From Excoecaria cochinchinensis (taxonomy: Eukaryota > Streptophyta > Magnoliopsida > Malpighiales > Euphorbiaceae): a stretch of DNA of 64,000 bases. Of this stretch, positions 11,741-25,300 are shown piece by piece. The stretch's first letter is position 1. Every line of letters starts with the position of its first letter. Under the pieces are notes generated by a model. The model searched no databases and was not told where the DNA came from. It worked only from the letters and a program-made list of their open reading frames with translations. The stretch lies in contig CANTUQ010000109.1 in NCBI GenBank assembly GCA_947683425.1, positions 464,501 through 528,500 on the forward strand, read 5' to 3'. The translations under genes and the position numbers were made by a program.

Positions 11741-13315
11741 CTTGGAAGCTGATCTGGCTTTTTTGTATTTATTTTAATTGTATTTGTTAAGATAAAAGAG
11801 TTTTCGTGAAAGAAACATGGAAGGAGAGTATTGAAAGCTAAGAAAAGAGGAAAAGAAACAATAAAACGGCAGCGTTGGTGGGAAGAAAGTTGTTTACGAA
11901 AATATAAGGCTATTTTATTTCAGGAGTGCTAAAGACTTTTTATCCTTTTTCATTATATCAATGACACATAAGTGATAGTCTCGTACTTGCGCACATAATA
12001 ATATTTTATTCATGTTCTGTTGCTTGTTATTTGTTTGAAAGAAATTGGAGTAGGTATTGCAATTCGGTTGCTGGACATTTCAAAGGCTTCTCAACTTTTA
12101 AAGTGCACATTTATGAAATTAGGGGGAGTGACCCTTTGAAGGAAGAAACGTACTTTGTATTTAGAGAAAGCATTATGAAAAATGTATGTTCAATGAATAT
12201 ATGGTTAATTAGTATTATGTGAATCTAATTTTCTAAATTGACGGTGGGTTTGAGGTTGGATTTAGAAAGGCATTGCCCTAAATACCAAAAATAAAATGAA
12301 GTCTTAAAGAATTTCCTTTCACCATGCAAATTATAAATATAAAATCGCTCATAAAGGACATTTTCTGTTGAACTTCTCATACTGTATATTTAAATTTAAG
12401 TGTTGAAGAAAGTTTCACGAGCAAGAAATTCAACACGACTTTTTCCTAAAAAAAAAAGGATAACTTAAAAATAATTTACCTATTTCTGATGTAAAATGAA
12501 AATTTTGCAAAGCTGCAATGCCAACAAAGCTAAAATCTCGAGATAATTTAACCCTACACAAATAAGCATTGAGTCTTCATGCTCTATTAAGGGGGGTCTC
12601 TATAACTCCACTCATGCTCTGTTAGGGCTGATTGAAAAAAAACAACATAGCAACGTGACCATCTCTCGCAAGTTCAAGAAGCTATCACGTATTTCTTCCA
12701 ATTGCCAACTTAAGAGTCAGTTTAGGTATCAAATGACTAAATGAGAAGTACATTAACTTTCAAATAATGTTGCACTTAAGAAAACATATGATAGGTCCCC
12801 ACGTTTAAACCTAGAGATGTACTTGTACCCACTTTCATCAAACTCAATGAAACTATAAATTGAAACGTAACATTCCCTCATATTGAAACATAATGAGCAG
12901 AATACATCCCCAAAATTGCATTAAATACACCATTAATTCACTCATTTATGTCCATATACAAAGGACAATGCTTATGGGATACAAAATAAGTTTGTGAAAA
13001 GAGAAAAAAAGGGTCTTTCTTCCAATATACTGTTCATATTACCTACTATAGACACAACAGTTAACACTCGATTCTGTTTACAGCATCTGCGACAAAAGCA
13101 GCCATAGCAATGATGTAGGGGAAGAACAGAGACTTCGTGATCGGAATCCAATCATCTTCTAACTAGAAAAATGTGAAAAGAAAAGACAAAAGGGGGAGTA
13201 TTGGAATTGCAGAAAGAAAGAGTACAGGAGATACAACTATTAAGCAAATCCCGAAAGAATGTACAACATGATGACTCAATGGCGAGCAATGAGCATGACT
13301 TGATTTTTTTTTGGG
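11741..13315. other. Intergenic region and 3' flank of RhoGAP gene
   Basis: No gene or clear transposon is recognised. The portion adjoining 13315 (roughly 13000-13315) is probably the 3' untranslated region of the RhoGAP gene. Confidence 0.5.
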
Positions 13316-16300
13316 TCAGTTCCAGGGTGGAGAGGATGGCCTATAAATAAAATCTTGTGAGGATGTAGTGCCATAGTTCAAATCAAGGTTGTGAAGCTGT
13401 TCCATCAGTTGAGACCGTCTTTCCTTGAAGAAGTCGAGCCTCGTAGTTAATTCCACCAAAGCAGAAGATGCTGCTGAAGGATGTCTAGGATAATCCATCA
13501 TCTGCAAATATTCGGGAAAAGATGAACATCCAATGCATATAGATAGAAAACCTTATTTCTACAGAAACCCTATTCTCATCGTCCGCCCAACAAAAAGAAA
13601 ATAAATGAAATGCCAAGATTACTTTTTAACGACTCCTATATGACTCAAGTATTGTATGCCTATTGAATTATTTTCTTCTGTTAAGCACATACACACACCA
13701 CACATAAAAAAAATAAAGACTAACGAATTGAAAATGCTTGCCTCTACTGCCCTGGAGGTTGAGGGAGCGGAATCAACACCACAGAGCTCATCCATATTGC
13801 TGACCAATTCGGTGCTTTTAGAATCAGTCAGGCTTGTTGGTTCCATAAATTGCTTTCGTGGAGGCTGCCTGCTACTGCTTCCAGTTACTAATCCTGTCCC
13901 TTTATTATTCCTCCAATCTGCCCCTAACAAATTCTCCTGTAGTCACATAAAATTACAACTAAATGAGACAAGAATAATGTTAGATCAGAAAAGGTGACGT
14001 CATCTGTAAATTAAATAGTTCTGCCCCAAAACAAATTCTCCTCTAGAATAGCACATAAAATTACAACTAAATCAGACGAGAATAATGTTAGATCAGAAAA
14101 GGTTAAGTCATCTGTAAATTAAATAGAAGAACATTCATTTTTTTAAAGATGAAATGTCGGAATGGGGAGATTTATGGCAACTTCTGTTCTGTTTGAATCT
14201 TAAATTTTGAGAAACTCAAATCATACTAAATCACAAAGGATAATAAAACAAAGGTTCAGTATAAAGAGAACAAAAGAATTACAAAGGTGCAATGGACAAA
14301 TAATGGAATTGTGAGATTGTTGCTTTTCAATCTGAACTTTTGTGAACAGTGATCATACTAAATAGCAAAGGAAGCAGAATAAAGGTTCAATCTTTGCAAA
14401 AACAAAAGGTTAGAACTCCCAACTTCAGAAAACAAGTGAGATGCAAATATGGTTGAATAATTTAGAACATATTTGTGTGAGTGCTGTATCATCCAGTCAA
14501 AGGCAGTGACATCATGCTGTGTGCCCAATTATTTTTAAGTACTGATATTGACTAAACATGTAGCACATGATGAGGGTCAGAATGCTGAAAGATGGAATTC
14601 AAATAAACCACAATTCATTCCCGAAGCTCTCAAAAGATAATTCAATTATCTGCAAAATGAATCTGTATGATACCTCATTTCTTTGTTTCCTTTCGTGATT
14701 GACAAAAGCAAGGGTTGAATCAAAATCTTGCTGAAGGAATCTCCTGCAAATATCAGGGAAAAAAGATGATTAAAAAATAGACCTAATATGAAATATGAAA
14801 TGTCATTATATTAACTTCCATGAACACCCATGTAAAATACTATCTATTTTCTCTGATGACAGGCTATTCATCTCAGTATAACCCGAGGCCCCTGGCAATA
14901 ATACTAAAATGCGAAAAAGGAAATAAAATGCAAATGCAATAAGAGTCAGTTTTAATCTTAGACAACAAAAGAAAATTATGCCCTTTCTTCCGGTCACAAG
15001 TAGCAAATGAAATTCTTCAAAAAAAAGAAATCTCACAGGGCTTTGAATATGTAAAGTTTCCTTGGCAAGTCAGAAAATTCAAAAGACCTGCATAACCTCA
15101 AGAAAATTTCCTTTTATCACAACAAACAAATGCATTAAAGCAGATTAATTACATTCAGTGTGTTTAATATGCTTGCATGCAAAAACTCAAGAGTCTTGTT
15201 CAAGGAGTTGCTGGTGCAGGGAACAGGGGCCCACCTCTCTTTGCCTTGCTTCAGAAGGAGCTGCTCAACATGTCACTCCTTAAATGGAGAATTTTATCGA
15301 AAGGATTGCAAAGAATTTTAAAAAAATAATTATGGATTCACCAGTGGAAGCCAAATCTGAAAATATAATAATTCTGAATGATGCCTATGGGCCATTATAT
15401 AGTTGCAGTTCGCCAGCCTTGAACATGGCAAAGAGTGAATGCTAAATAGTTCAAACAGGAAAAAGAAATGCAGTTGCCGAATACATATTAACTTTTTACA
15501 TTGAGAAAAAAGGAAAGAAAAGAAAAGAAATTGGCATACTCACTGTTGAGTGTTACTTTGAACATGTTGATAACGGTCACATGCATCGGACAGGGAACCA
15601 TAATGATGCTGTCTTTGTTGATTAAGCTGATGGTGAAGTTCAGCTACTTTCTGCTTCAACCTGGCCACATCTGCTTCAGCAAGAGCAATCTCCTCAAGCT
15701 CAGCCCTTGTCTTCACATCAATTCAAAGTCATAAGAATGTGCATTACCCAATAGTGTACCTTCAAAGCAACCAAGAGAGGGGAAAAAAAAAAAAAAAAAA
15801 AAAAGAAGCAAGGTGGCAACTGAGGATTTATACTCACTTTAGAATCCATGCCACGTGAACTGGAGAATTGCCCTGAAGACATGCTCAAGCCAACTTCTAG
15901 AGCAGCTCTAAGATCTCTTTCAGCTTGCAGCTGCTCTTGCAATCTTGACACCTATACAATTGTTCACAAGTCCATAATTAAATATACATGAAAAAAAAAA
16001 AAGGAATAACATATTTACTGGTTTAAAACAAGAATGCAATGCCAATCTACAAAGAAAAGGAGCGAACAAATCATTTTCATGCACAAATTTTCACCCTTCC
16101 ACCTAAAATTCAAATCTTCTAAAATAGTTAGCATCTCCTGCTCTGGATCAAGAAAAGCAAATGAGGAAAAGCAAATAATTCACATTTTACTGTGTCTCGG
16201 TAAGGCATAATTCAAAGATCAATGAATGTGCATGTGTAAATATACTCATTTCTAAAATGCGCGAAGGAGAGCATGCATATATATTTAATGATTCTTGGCT

Positions 16301-19300
16301 GGAAGCATAAGCACAGAAAAAAATGATTTTGAAGTGCAAATAAAAAGCAAGAAATGGATAATTTACAAAGTTAAGTTCAATATTATACAAGGAAAAGAAG
16401 AAAGAACTGATTGAACTGTTTGTTATTTGAACAAAAATTAAGAATTATTGGCAGCAAATGAATATTGCAGCTTAATTTGGCATATGCCGTGACACAGGTT
16501 GATCAATTACTTGCATTCAGGAGGTACACGGAAATTCCATAAACACATGGAACTTGAGGCCATGAAATAACACTCAGTTGAAAATGAATCATTTACATCA
16601 ATCTGAATCATAGACAAATGATGTATGTCATCTTCTACGGTTCTTTCCAGTTTAGCAGTTTCTCATGATTGTATGTGTTACAATTGCAGCAAATATTGAT
16701 GATGATTACTGAATAGTTGTATACTATACACAGAGATATAATGCTTAAGCAGAATTGGCACTAAAGCTAAGGGGACACTCCTTGCTCAAGAGGAATGAGG
16801 AACCAAGATAGCAGATGCTCACACTGCAGAAAGCTGTATCATATTACTGACATTGTATCATATTACTGATATTCTGCTAGGGAATTTCTTACATATTCAG
16901 ATAAAATTCTTCGGAAATTTCTCAGACATATTTAAAATTCCAAATAGAATTTATGCATGCAGAATGATGAAAGTAAATTACTCCACAGAGGTAAGCCCAG
17001 GATTCCTCTATTGGAAGACAAATGGATAGCTTATCAGGAAGCAATCATCGCAAAACTAAACAACAATGGTGCACATGACAGTAGTACTTCTGACACACAT
17101 TGGGATGAAATCACAAAGGATTCAGTAGCACTAGAAATCTCTACCCAAAGGAGAATGGCAGAGAGTCCTCCAGCATAGTTGTGAATATAGTGGGTCACGT
17201 CAGAATCACCATATATAGAAACTTTTTATTTTTTTAATTAACCTGAGGCACTTGCACATATCAAATAGGATTTCACTTGTTATCTATTATTGGATTTCCT
17301 AATTAGGATTGGAATCCTTTGTATTTCATAGTTAAAATTTATACTGTCTAGTTAGATTAGGATTCTCTTTTACATTCCTAATTAGAGTTTATCTTTATAT
17401 TTCCTAATTTGTTTTTATTTTTTCTTATTAAAATAAGACTAGGACTCCCTTTATTTTCTCTAAAAAAAAGCTTGTACATTCATAGCATATTAAGATAAGA
17501 GAATTAATAAAATTTTTATTCAAAAAAAATCTTCATGGTACCAGAGCTGTGCTCTTTCTAGAATTCGAGTTTTCTCCTCCTAAAGAGGTTGAGTATTCTC
17601 CTTCCAGCACTAGTTTCGATTTATCCGGTCAACAGTAACCATCTTTAAACAAATCTCAAGAAGTCGAGTAATTGTCTGTCAGCTGAGCAAGCCTTTGCTT
17701 CAACTCTATTTCTACCTCTGTTGGATTTTCCAAACATATTGTGCAGAACAAGTCAAAGTAGCATATTTTCTGCTGCACAATTACTAGAGAAAATTAACTA
17801 AACTCCTTTGTAGAACACTAAAGCACTTGAAAAGTAAAATGCCAACTTCACAAGTCTAACGATGCCATTAGGTCTGTGTGATTTGTATCCTCTTGCCTTT
17901 GTAATAAAATATTCTAGAATGCTTTTGCATATACAGATTGGAAGATATTTCTTCAATTATGATAAAACAACCCAATTCTAGCACTTTATTATAGAGAACA
18001 AAAATTATATATCTGTGCATATATTGTTTTAATTTTAAAATTATAACATAACGTCTTTTTTCTGATAATATGTAATTTTTAAATTTTTAAACACAGAATA
18101 TTTTCTACTTTTATCAAAATAACAGATAATTCAGTTTTATAATTCAGAAAACCTTCTTCATCTTTAGTAAAAGAAAATGTTTTTCAGTTTTTCGTTTTAA
18201 GAAAAATCGTTTTCAATTTATTGATGAATGAACGCGATTTTTAAATTTTTTACAGAAAACAAATACTCCAATTTTTTTTAAAAATAGAACACAGAAAAGA
18301 GAATATTATGTTCTATAAGTAAACACACCCTCAACTTCTTAGTACTTTTCTAAAACAGGTAATTTAATCTATTGCTGTGACGGAGAAAATTGTACCTCTT
18401 CAAAAAGAGAAAACTCGAATTTCTAGAAAGAGCAAGGCATTGATACCATGGAGATTTTTGAGAATAAAAATTTTCTTAATTTTCTCTTCTTAAAAATTTC
18501 TAAGAATGTACAAAATATTTATAGAGGAAACAAAGAGAGTTCTAGTCCTATTTTAATAAGGAAAGAAAAAAACTAACTAGGAAATATAAGATAAATCCTA
18601 ACTAAGAATATAAAAGAGAGTCTTATTCTAACTAGGAAACCCACCAACAGTTATCAACAGTGCACCACAGGATGGTAAAGCAGATGCAAGGCAGGCATTT
18701 TAATACTGTCACAACCACTTCTTAACAAGGTTCTGGAAGTTGTGCTAGGACAGATTGCCAGTAAGTTCTCTACAAAAGGATGTACTAGTCAAAATTGGTC
18801 TGTTGGCCATATAGTAATTTGGGTTAGGCAAAATGGCATATGCAACTTCTTCTCTCAAATTAATGATAAAGGTGACTAGTACTTTGCTCTTTCATTCTCT
18901 TTTTAAAAAAAAAAACAAAAAAATTCTGCTCCAAACCAATGGTATCAAAATATTGCATTCCGTTCAGAAACAATTTCAGCATGCTTGCCACTAGTGGGTT
19001 ATCACAGCAAGCAGAGATTTACTTTAAGTATCAATGTTGTTGAATATTCTAAATTCATGATTGGCTTCCCAATTGTGGCAACTCCCTCAATGCATCCATG
19101 GAAGCCTTCGGATTTGAGTTTCTTAGAGGCTCACCCAATTAAGCAACTACAAACATTTTTCTCATAGGACATTCTGTATTTTTAATACTTGGACTGGGTG
19201 TGTTCCAAAAACTAGTACCGACCACTAAGGCCGCACTTGAGCTAATGCATAAAAGTCTCACAACCAATTGGAATAGACCCTACCATAAGGTGAACAGTTC

Positions 19301-22300
19301 AAGATGGAATGACTTGCACACAAGTCTAATTATGTCTATCAGTCGAGACAGTAACATTATGTTAAAAGAATAAAAGATGGTTTCTATAATCAAATTCAAT
19401 GTTGAATGCAATTCATAGCAAAAGGATAAAACCTGCCCATGTTAGAAGGGAATGCAATAGGTAATGGGCGAGAAATTAGTACATCTTGTTCAAGGGCCAA
19501 GCGTCGCTCATGCAAAGCTTGCTTCCTCCTCTCCAAGCTGGCTTGTAAAATTGCATTTCCTCGGGCCTAAATAGATAAATGGCCAACCTTGTGAAAAAGG
19601 AATGTAAATACTCCATAGCTGAGAAAAAGCAGGTTTTAAAGAAAGTAATTTTGACCTCCTTTGCAATCCTGTGTTTCAAGTCATTCTTTGTGATCTCCAG
19701 CCTCTGAATGGCAAGCCTACAAAAAATAGTCTCATGTTATTCAAACTATAAACTAGATTTTTTACAGTCACTTTATCATTTTCAACCTATTTTAACAGAA
19801 CTATATAGGACAGAACTTCATCTGGAAAATCATGTAGACTATAACATAAAACTTTTGCCAAAAAATCATTAGTTGCAGATACATTATATTATAGCTATGC
19901 CTGTTGTTTGCATTCAAGTTTTCTTAGATCCACAATTATTTATTCAACCTGCACCTAATTAAATGACTATAGTTCACGAAAACGCTTTCATTTAAAGTAA
20001 GTTAACAGAATACCAAAAAAGAAATGAGGTGGGAAAAAATAAGGATAAATTGAAAATCAGTAAAATGTATTGCGTTATGTCCAACTGAACTTAATACAAA
20101 AAAAACAGTAATGACAACCAACTGAAAGGCTACTCTTTCTCATTGAGTGTTGAGTGACAACATAGAAACAGATGCTAAAATTCAGCTTGACAACACGAAC
20201 CAAAGAAGCATCCATCGTAACATAAATATCAGAGTTTGTAGTGCCACAGAATAAGAATAATTGCTGTTAAAGACAATGCAGATAACTAGAATCTTACTCT
20301 TCTTCTCCAGAAGAATCTACTGATTCCACTGATGGCGTCTTTCTGGCCTGCATTGAGAACAATGAGCATTATTATATATCTAATATTTCACTAAATGAGT
20401 AAAACCAGAACCATCTAAAGCTAATACATCTACACTTTTCTTCTCACCAAGGACACAACTAATTTTAAGAAAAAAAATATAAATACTAGAAGGACAATGG
20501 ACAAAATAAGACAAGTTTAGGACAATGTCGGTATCAAGCTAGAAAAGCACCACATATTAAAATTTCAAGTAAAAAAAATCATGTTCTTCCTCAAAGTTTC
20601 TAACCCATGGATCATAATAAATGTTTGAAATATGAAGTTTGAAAAAGAAAAAAGAGATTGGCAGTAATCATATTAGTAAGCCTTCATTTACATCTGTTCC
20701 ACATGCTATGTGCCAAGGTTCAACCAATCCTCAATCAACAAAGTTAAACAGTAATGGCTTCCAGATATGGCTTTCTCAAAGAACATTACCAGCGGATTCA
20801 GCAAGAGAATCTAATTGAAAAGATGTATAATCAACTGCATGTGATTTATATTCAGAATATTAGCAGTCGGTGCATCAATAGATGATGACTTACATTACTT
20901 CTTCCCCAGAATGTTGACCTCTTTCCGTTGAGATTAGAGTTTGCAACTTTACCAGCTGACTTCTCTGCAGATGATTCAAGCCCAGATATGGGTGGAGAAG
21001 GCACAGGATCCATTGCAGATAGAATTTCCCCCATTGATCGATAAGATTCACCAGCAGGTAACACGCTTGAAACATCCATCTCATTAATTGAATTCTCATT
21101 TGTTTTCTTTAATTTAATTGGTTGTTCAACAAGCTGAACATTAGGATCTCTAGTTTGGTTAGAATCAACAGGCAAGTTTGAAGTCTCAGCTGAAGCATGA
21201 TTATTTCTGGGTGATCCACCATCTGAATCATCACCACCAAAAGCCTGTGTACAAATTGAAAATTTAATTGCCAATCAAAGATTATAGGTCAACACTAATA
21301 TGTGTCTGAAGAGAGTTAAAAGTCACTTGATAGCTTGGAAGGGCTCCCAAGACAGCAAAGACAAGATAAGAACCTTAATGAGATATAAACAAATCCATCC
21401 AAACAGTTTTTCCACTTGAATCAAAAACTTTAATTCCATATACTTTCCCAAATTTCTTGGCATTACTTCCTGACCAGATACAACATATAATTGCAAACAA
21501 AGACCACTGCAGAGCCAAAAGGATCACTCATTGCAAACCTACCAAATTTGATTTCAACAAAATATTTCTGACTTACCTGAGAGACCTAATGTACTCCAGA
21601 TCACCAAACAATCTTTCCCAAATCAAACAGGTAATAAGCACTGGAGGAAAAGCTAACTATACAAGTTCCAACATTAATGATGGCCATAAAGAGTGGGTGC
21701 CAACTTCCCAAGATCATTTAAAAGAAGAAGAAAGAAAAAAAGAAGTCATCTTCACCAGCAGTCTACAGAAAAGAAGAGAGCATTTTCCTATTAAAATCTA
21801 AAACTTACACAAATGACATACTGCCAAATGCAGGCTTCTCCGCCACACAAACCAATGCTATCAGCTTCAATTTTCTAAGTAAATGATTGCTTTCTTTGAC
21901 AGGTACCATAAAAAGATAAAAAAGCCCCATTACTTCTTTTTAATGGGGAAACATAAGAACATGTGTGGATGTTTTTATAAGAGTTCTTAAGGACAAATAT
22001 AACAATAAAATCTGCATCATTCTATGCAGTTCCGCACTCAAGTGGCACACAAAATTGCAAAGAGATGACACCTGCACCTCTTTAAACTGGTAGCAGCTCC
22101 TCCGAGCACTTATTTCTGCTTCCATGTTCTTCAAGTCAACCCACCAGTCACATCCCAAACTCCGAAAAGCTTTAACAGAAGAAGCAAAAAGTTCAATTTG
22201 CCTTGTCTCTTTCAAAGATAAATCCTCTTGTATCTTTCTTAAAGCAGTAACTCCCACCTTTAAGAAAACTACATGTGTCTGAAGAGAGTTAAAAGTCACT

Positions 22301-25300
22301 TGATAGCTTGGAAGGGCTCCCAAGACAGCAAAGACAAGATAAGAACCTTAATGAGATATAAACAAATCCATCCAAACAGTTTTTCCACTTGAATCAAAAA
22401 CTTTAATTCCATATACTTTCCCAAATTTCTTGGCATTACTTCCTGACCAGATACAACATATAATTGCAAACAAAGGACCACTGCAGAGCCAAAAGGATCA
22501 CTCATTGCAAACCTACCAAATTTGATTTCAACAAAATATTTCTGACTTACCTGAGAGACCTAATGTACTCCAGATCACCAAACAATCTTTCCCAAATCAA
22601 ACAGGTAATAAGCACTGGAGGAAAAGCTAACTATACAAGTTCCAACATTAATGATGGCCATAAAGAGTGGGTGCCAACTTCCCAAGATCATTTAAAAGAA
22701 GAAGAAAGAAAAAAAGAAGTCATCTTCACCAGCAGTCTACAGAAAAGAAGAGAGCATTTTCCTATTAAAATCTAAAACTTACACAAATGACATACTGCCA
22801 AATGCAGGCTTCTCCGCCACACAAACCAATGCTATCAGCTTCAATTTTCTAAGTAAATGATTGCTTTCTTTGACAGGTACCATAAAAAGATAAAAAAGCC
22901 CCATTACTTCTTTTTAATGGGGAAACATAAGAACATGTGTGGATGTTTTTATAAGAGTTCTTAAGGACAAATATAACAATAAAATCTGCATCATTCTATG
23001 CAGTTCCGCACTCAAGTGGCACACAAAATTGCAAAGAGATGACACCTGCACCTCTTTAAACTGGTAGCAGCTCCTCCGAGCACTTATTTCTGCTTCCATG
23101 TTCTTCAAGTCAACCCACCAGTCACATCCCAAACTCCGAAAAGCTTTAACAGAAGAAGCAAAAAGTTCAATTTGCCTTGTCTCTTTCAAAGATAAATCCT
23201 CTTGTATCTTTCTTAAAGCAGTAACTCCCACCTTTAAGAAAACTACATGGTGCTAAAAAAAAATTCTCAAGAGGCTGCCTAAGTATAAAAGAAATGTTTA
23301 TGGGGCCCATTAGATTTCAACTTGAGCTCCTAATCTTCTCAGGCACTAGAATATATTGTAAAGTTCTAAAACTGAAACCCACTTTCTCCAACAACACCAC
23401 CAAATAACCACTTTCGTACCTTGAGTATAGCAACATGTAAAAATCACACTCACATTGCTAGTTTGAGGAAATCTGCAAAAAAAGTACAAGGAGAATGGCA
23501 CTTCCCTATTTCTTTGAGGATGTCACTCATTGGATTTCCTAAGCAGAAGCTCGAGATGAATACATTAGGTTTCCACAATGTTGATTTTGTTGGCAACTGG
23601 TCATTTTGGTGCAATCTTTTCAATTATGTGAACCTAAGTAGATTTATTCCCTTTTTGCCAGGTTTTTTCTTTTTTATGAGAGGACTGATCCTTAACATAC
23701 ACTTGTACACACCCTTTGGAACATACACTTGTACACACCCTTTGGAATCTTTTGCTAACTAAGAATTGTTTATTCCTTCTACAAATAGAAAAGGAAAAGA
23801 AATAGGAAAAAAGAGAGAGAGAGAACTGCAAGGCCCTACTTTCAAACTCCAGATGGTATTCCACATGAAAATTGTACCAAAATTACAAGTACAACATTGC
23901 CTTGTAAGATATAAGCCAAATCCACCAAAAAATTTTCTGAAAGTAAACTTGGTTGAAGAGTAGTAACATTCAACGTTAGGCAACTGCATCGATGCGTAAT
24001 TTGATTTGTGCTGTGATAGCAAATCTAGGACAGGACGAAGATGTCAACAGCATCTAGTGACGAGGAGGAGGATACCCCATACTTTGTGCAACTAGAAATA
24101 AAAAGATAGCAAATCTAGGATGGAATCAGGCGGTTAACAGCATCTAGTTGGAGGAAGGAGAACACCGCATGCATTGTGCAACTATAAAATAAAATAACAA
24201 AACTAAAAAAAATTAAATGCAGCATTTGCATTAGATCAATGGAAATGCAACAACAAAAGAACATGTCAAATTAACAACTAATTTATCATATAGAGAGAAA
24301 AATAAGAAATGTATGAACATGCTCATTGTCATATGTGTAAGAGAGATCAACCTTGTAGTCATAAAGATCACTCCCAGCATAACCACTGCTTTCACTTAAT
24401 TTGCCACTGAGCACACGTTCAGCATCAGCATCATCATCGGTTTCTTGATCAACTTCATTTTCTGCATCATGATAGCCATTCTCTTTCATGTCTATATTTT
24501 CATCATCAGATGAATCTTCACTCCCACTGTTTTCAATCCGAGAATCAGCAGAAATAGAGCATCTATGTAGATTTTCTTCCTGAAACAGCAAACAATAACT
24601 ATATGTCATTCTAAAACATGGATAAAGTAAAAATATCCAGTGCAAATTTCAGCAATGACAAACTCAAAGGGAATGTGTGCTCATTTAATCCTATACAAGA
24701 ACATATGCTTCAAGCTCACAACTCCACACAATTTTATTAGCCATACATGATAGCAACATAAAATGGAGAGCATCTTACGTCAAAAATATTATCGTACTCC
24801 TCTAATAGAGTTGTAATGATAGCTTGAGCATTATTAGCAGCATTTGCAGCAGCGAGAAGCTGAGCAGAACTGTCACCATTGACATCAAAGTCATCCTCCA
24901 GCTCACATTCACCAGCTAACAGGGGACGCAATAGCAAAGGTGCCATGCAAGCAGCAACAGCAGATGCAGTCATCCGATTCTCATTTGAATGAGAAGAGAT
25001 AGTATGCATCATTTTCAGAATTCTGCAAATAATCAAGGCAAACATACTATTAGATTCAAACAAATACAGCAGATAGAATCTAAGAACTTCAGCCAAAAAA
25101 TAACAAATTTGAATGCCAAGAATGTTAAATTTCTAGATGATAGAAACCTGCCCACAATTGTGGCAACCGTTACATGAATAACCATATATTGCTTGTTTAT
25201 GTAAGTTTTCTTTTCAAATAGGAAACTCAAAAACAGTTTTCAATGTTCTGCTAGAGTTCAATGATCCCAAAGGTATTTGTGGAACAAAGAATCAAATTTT

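Noticed and set aside
24015..24194. CRISPR-like or structured array
   Set aside because: Only two diverged adjacent copies without spacers; a plain tandem duplication.
24286..24351. Extra coding sequence after RhoGAP exon 13
   Set aside because: A GT donor after DLYDYK and the in-phase join to exon 14 exclude it.
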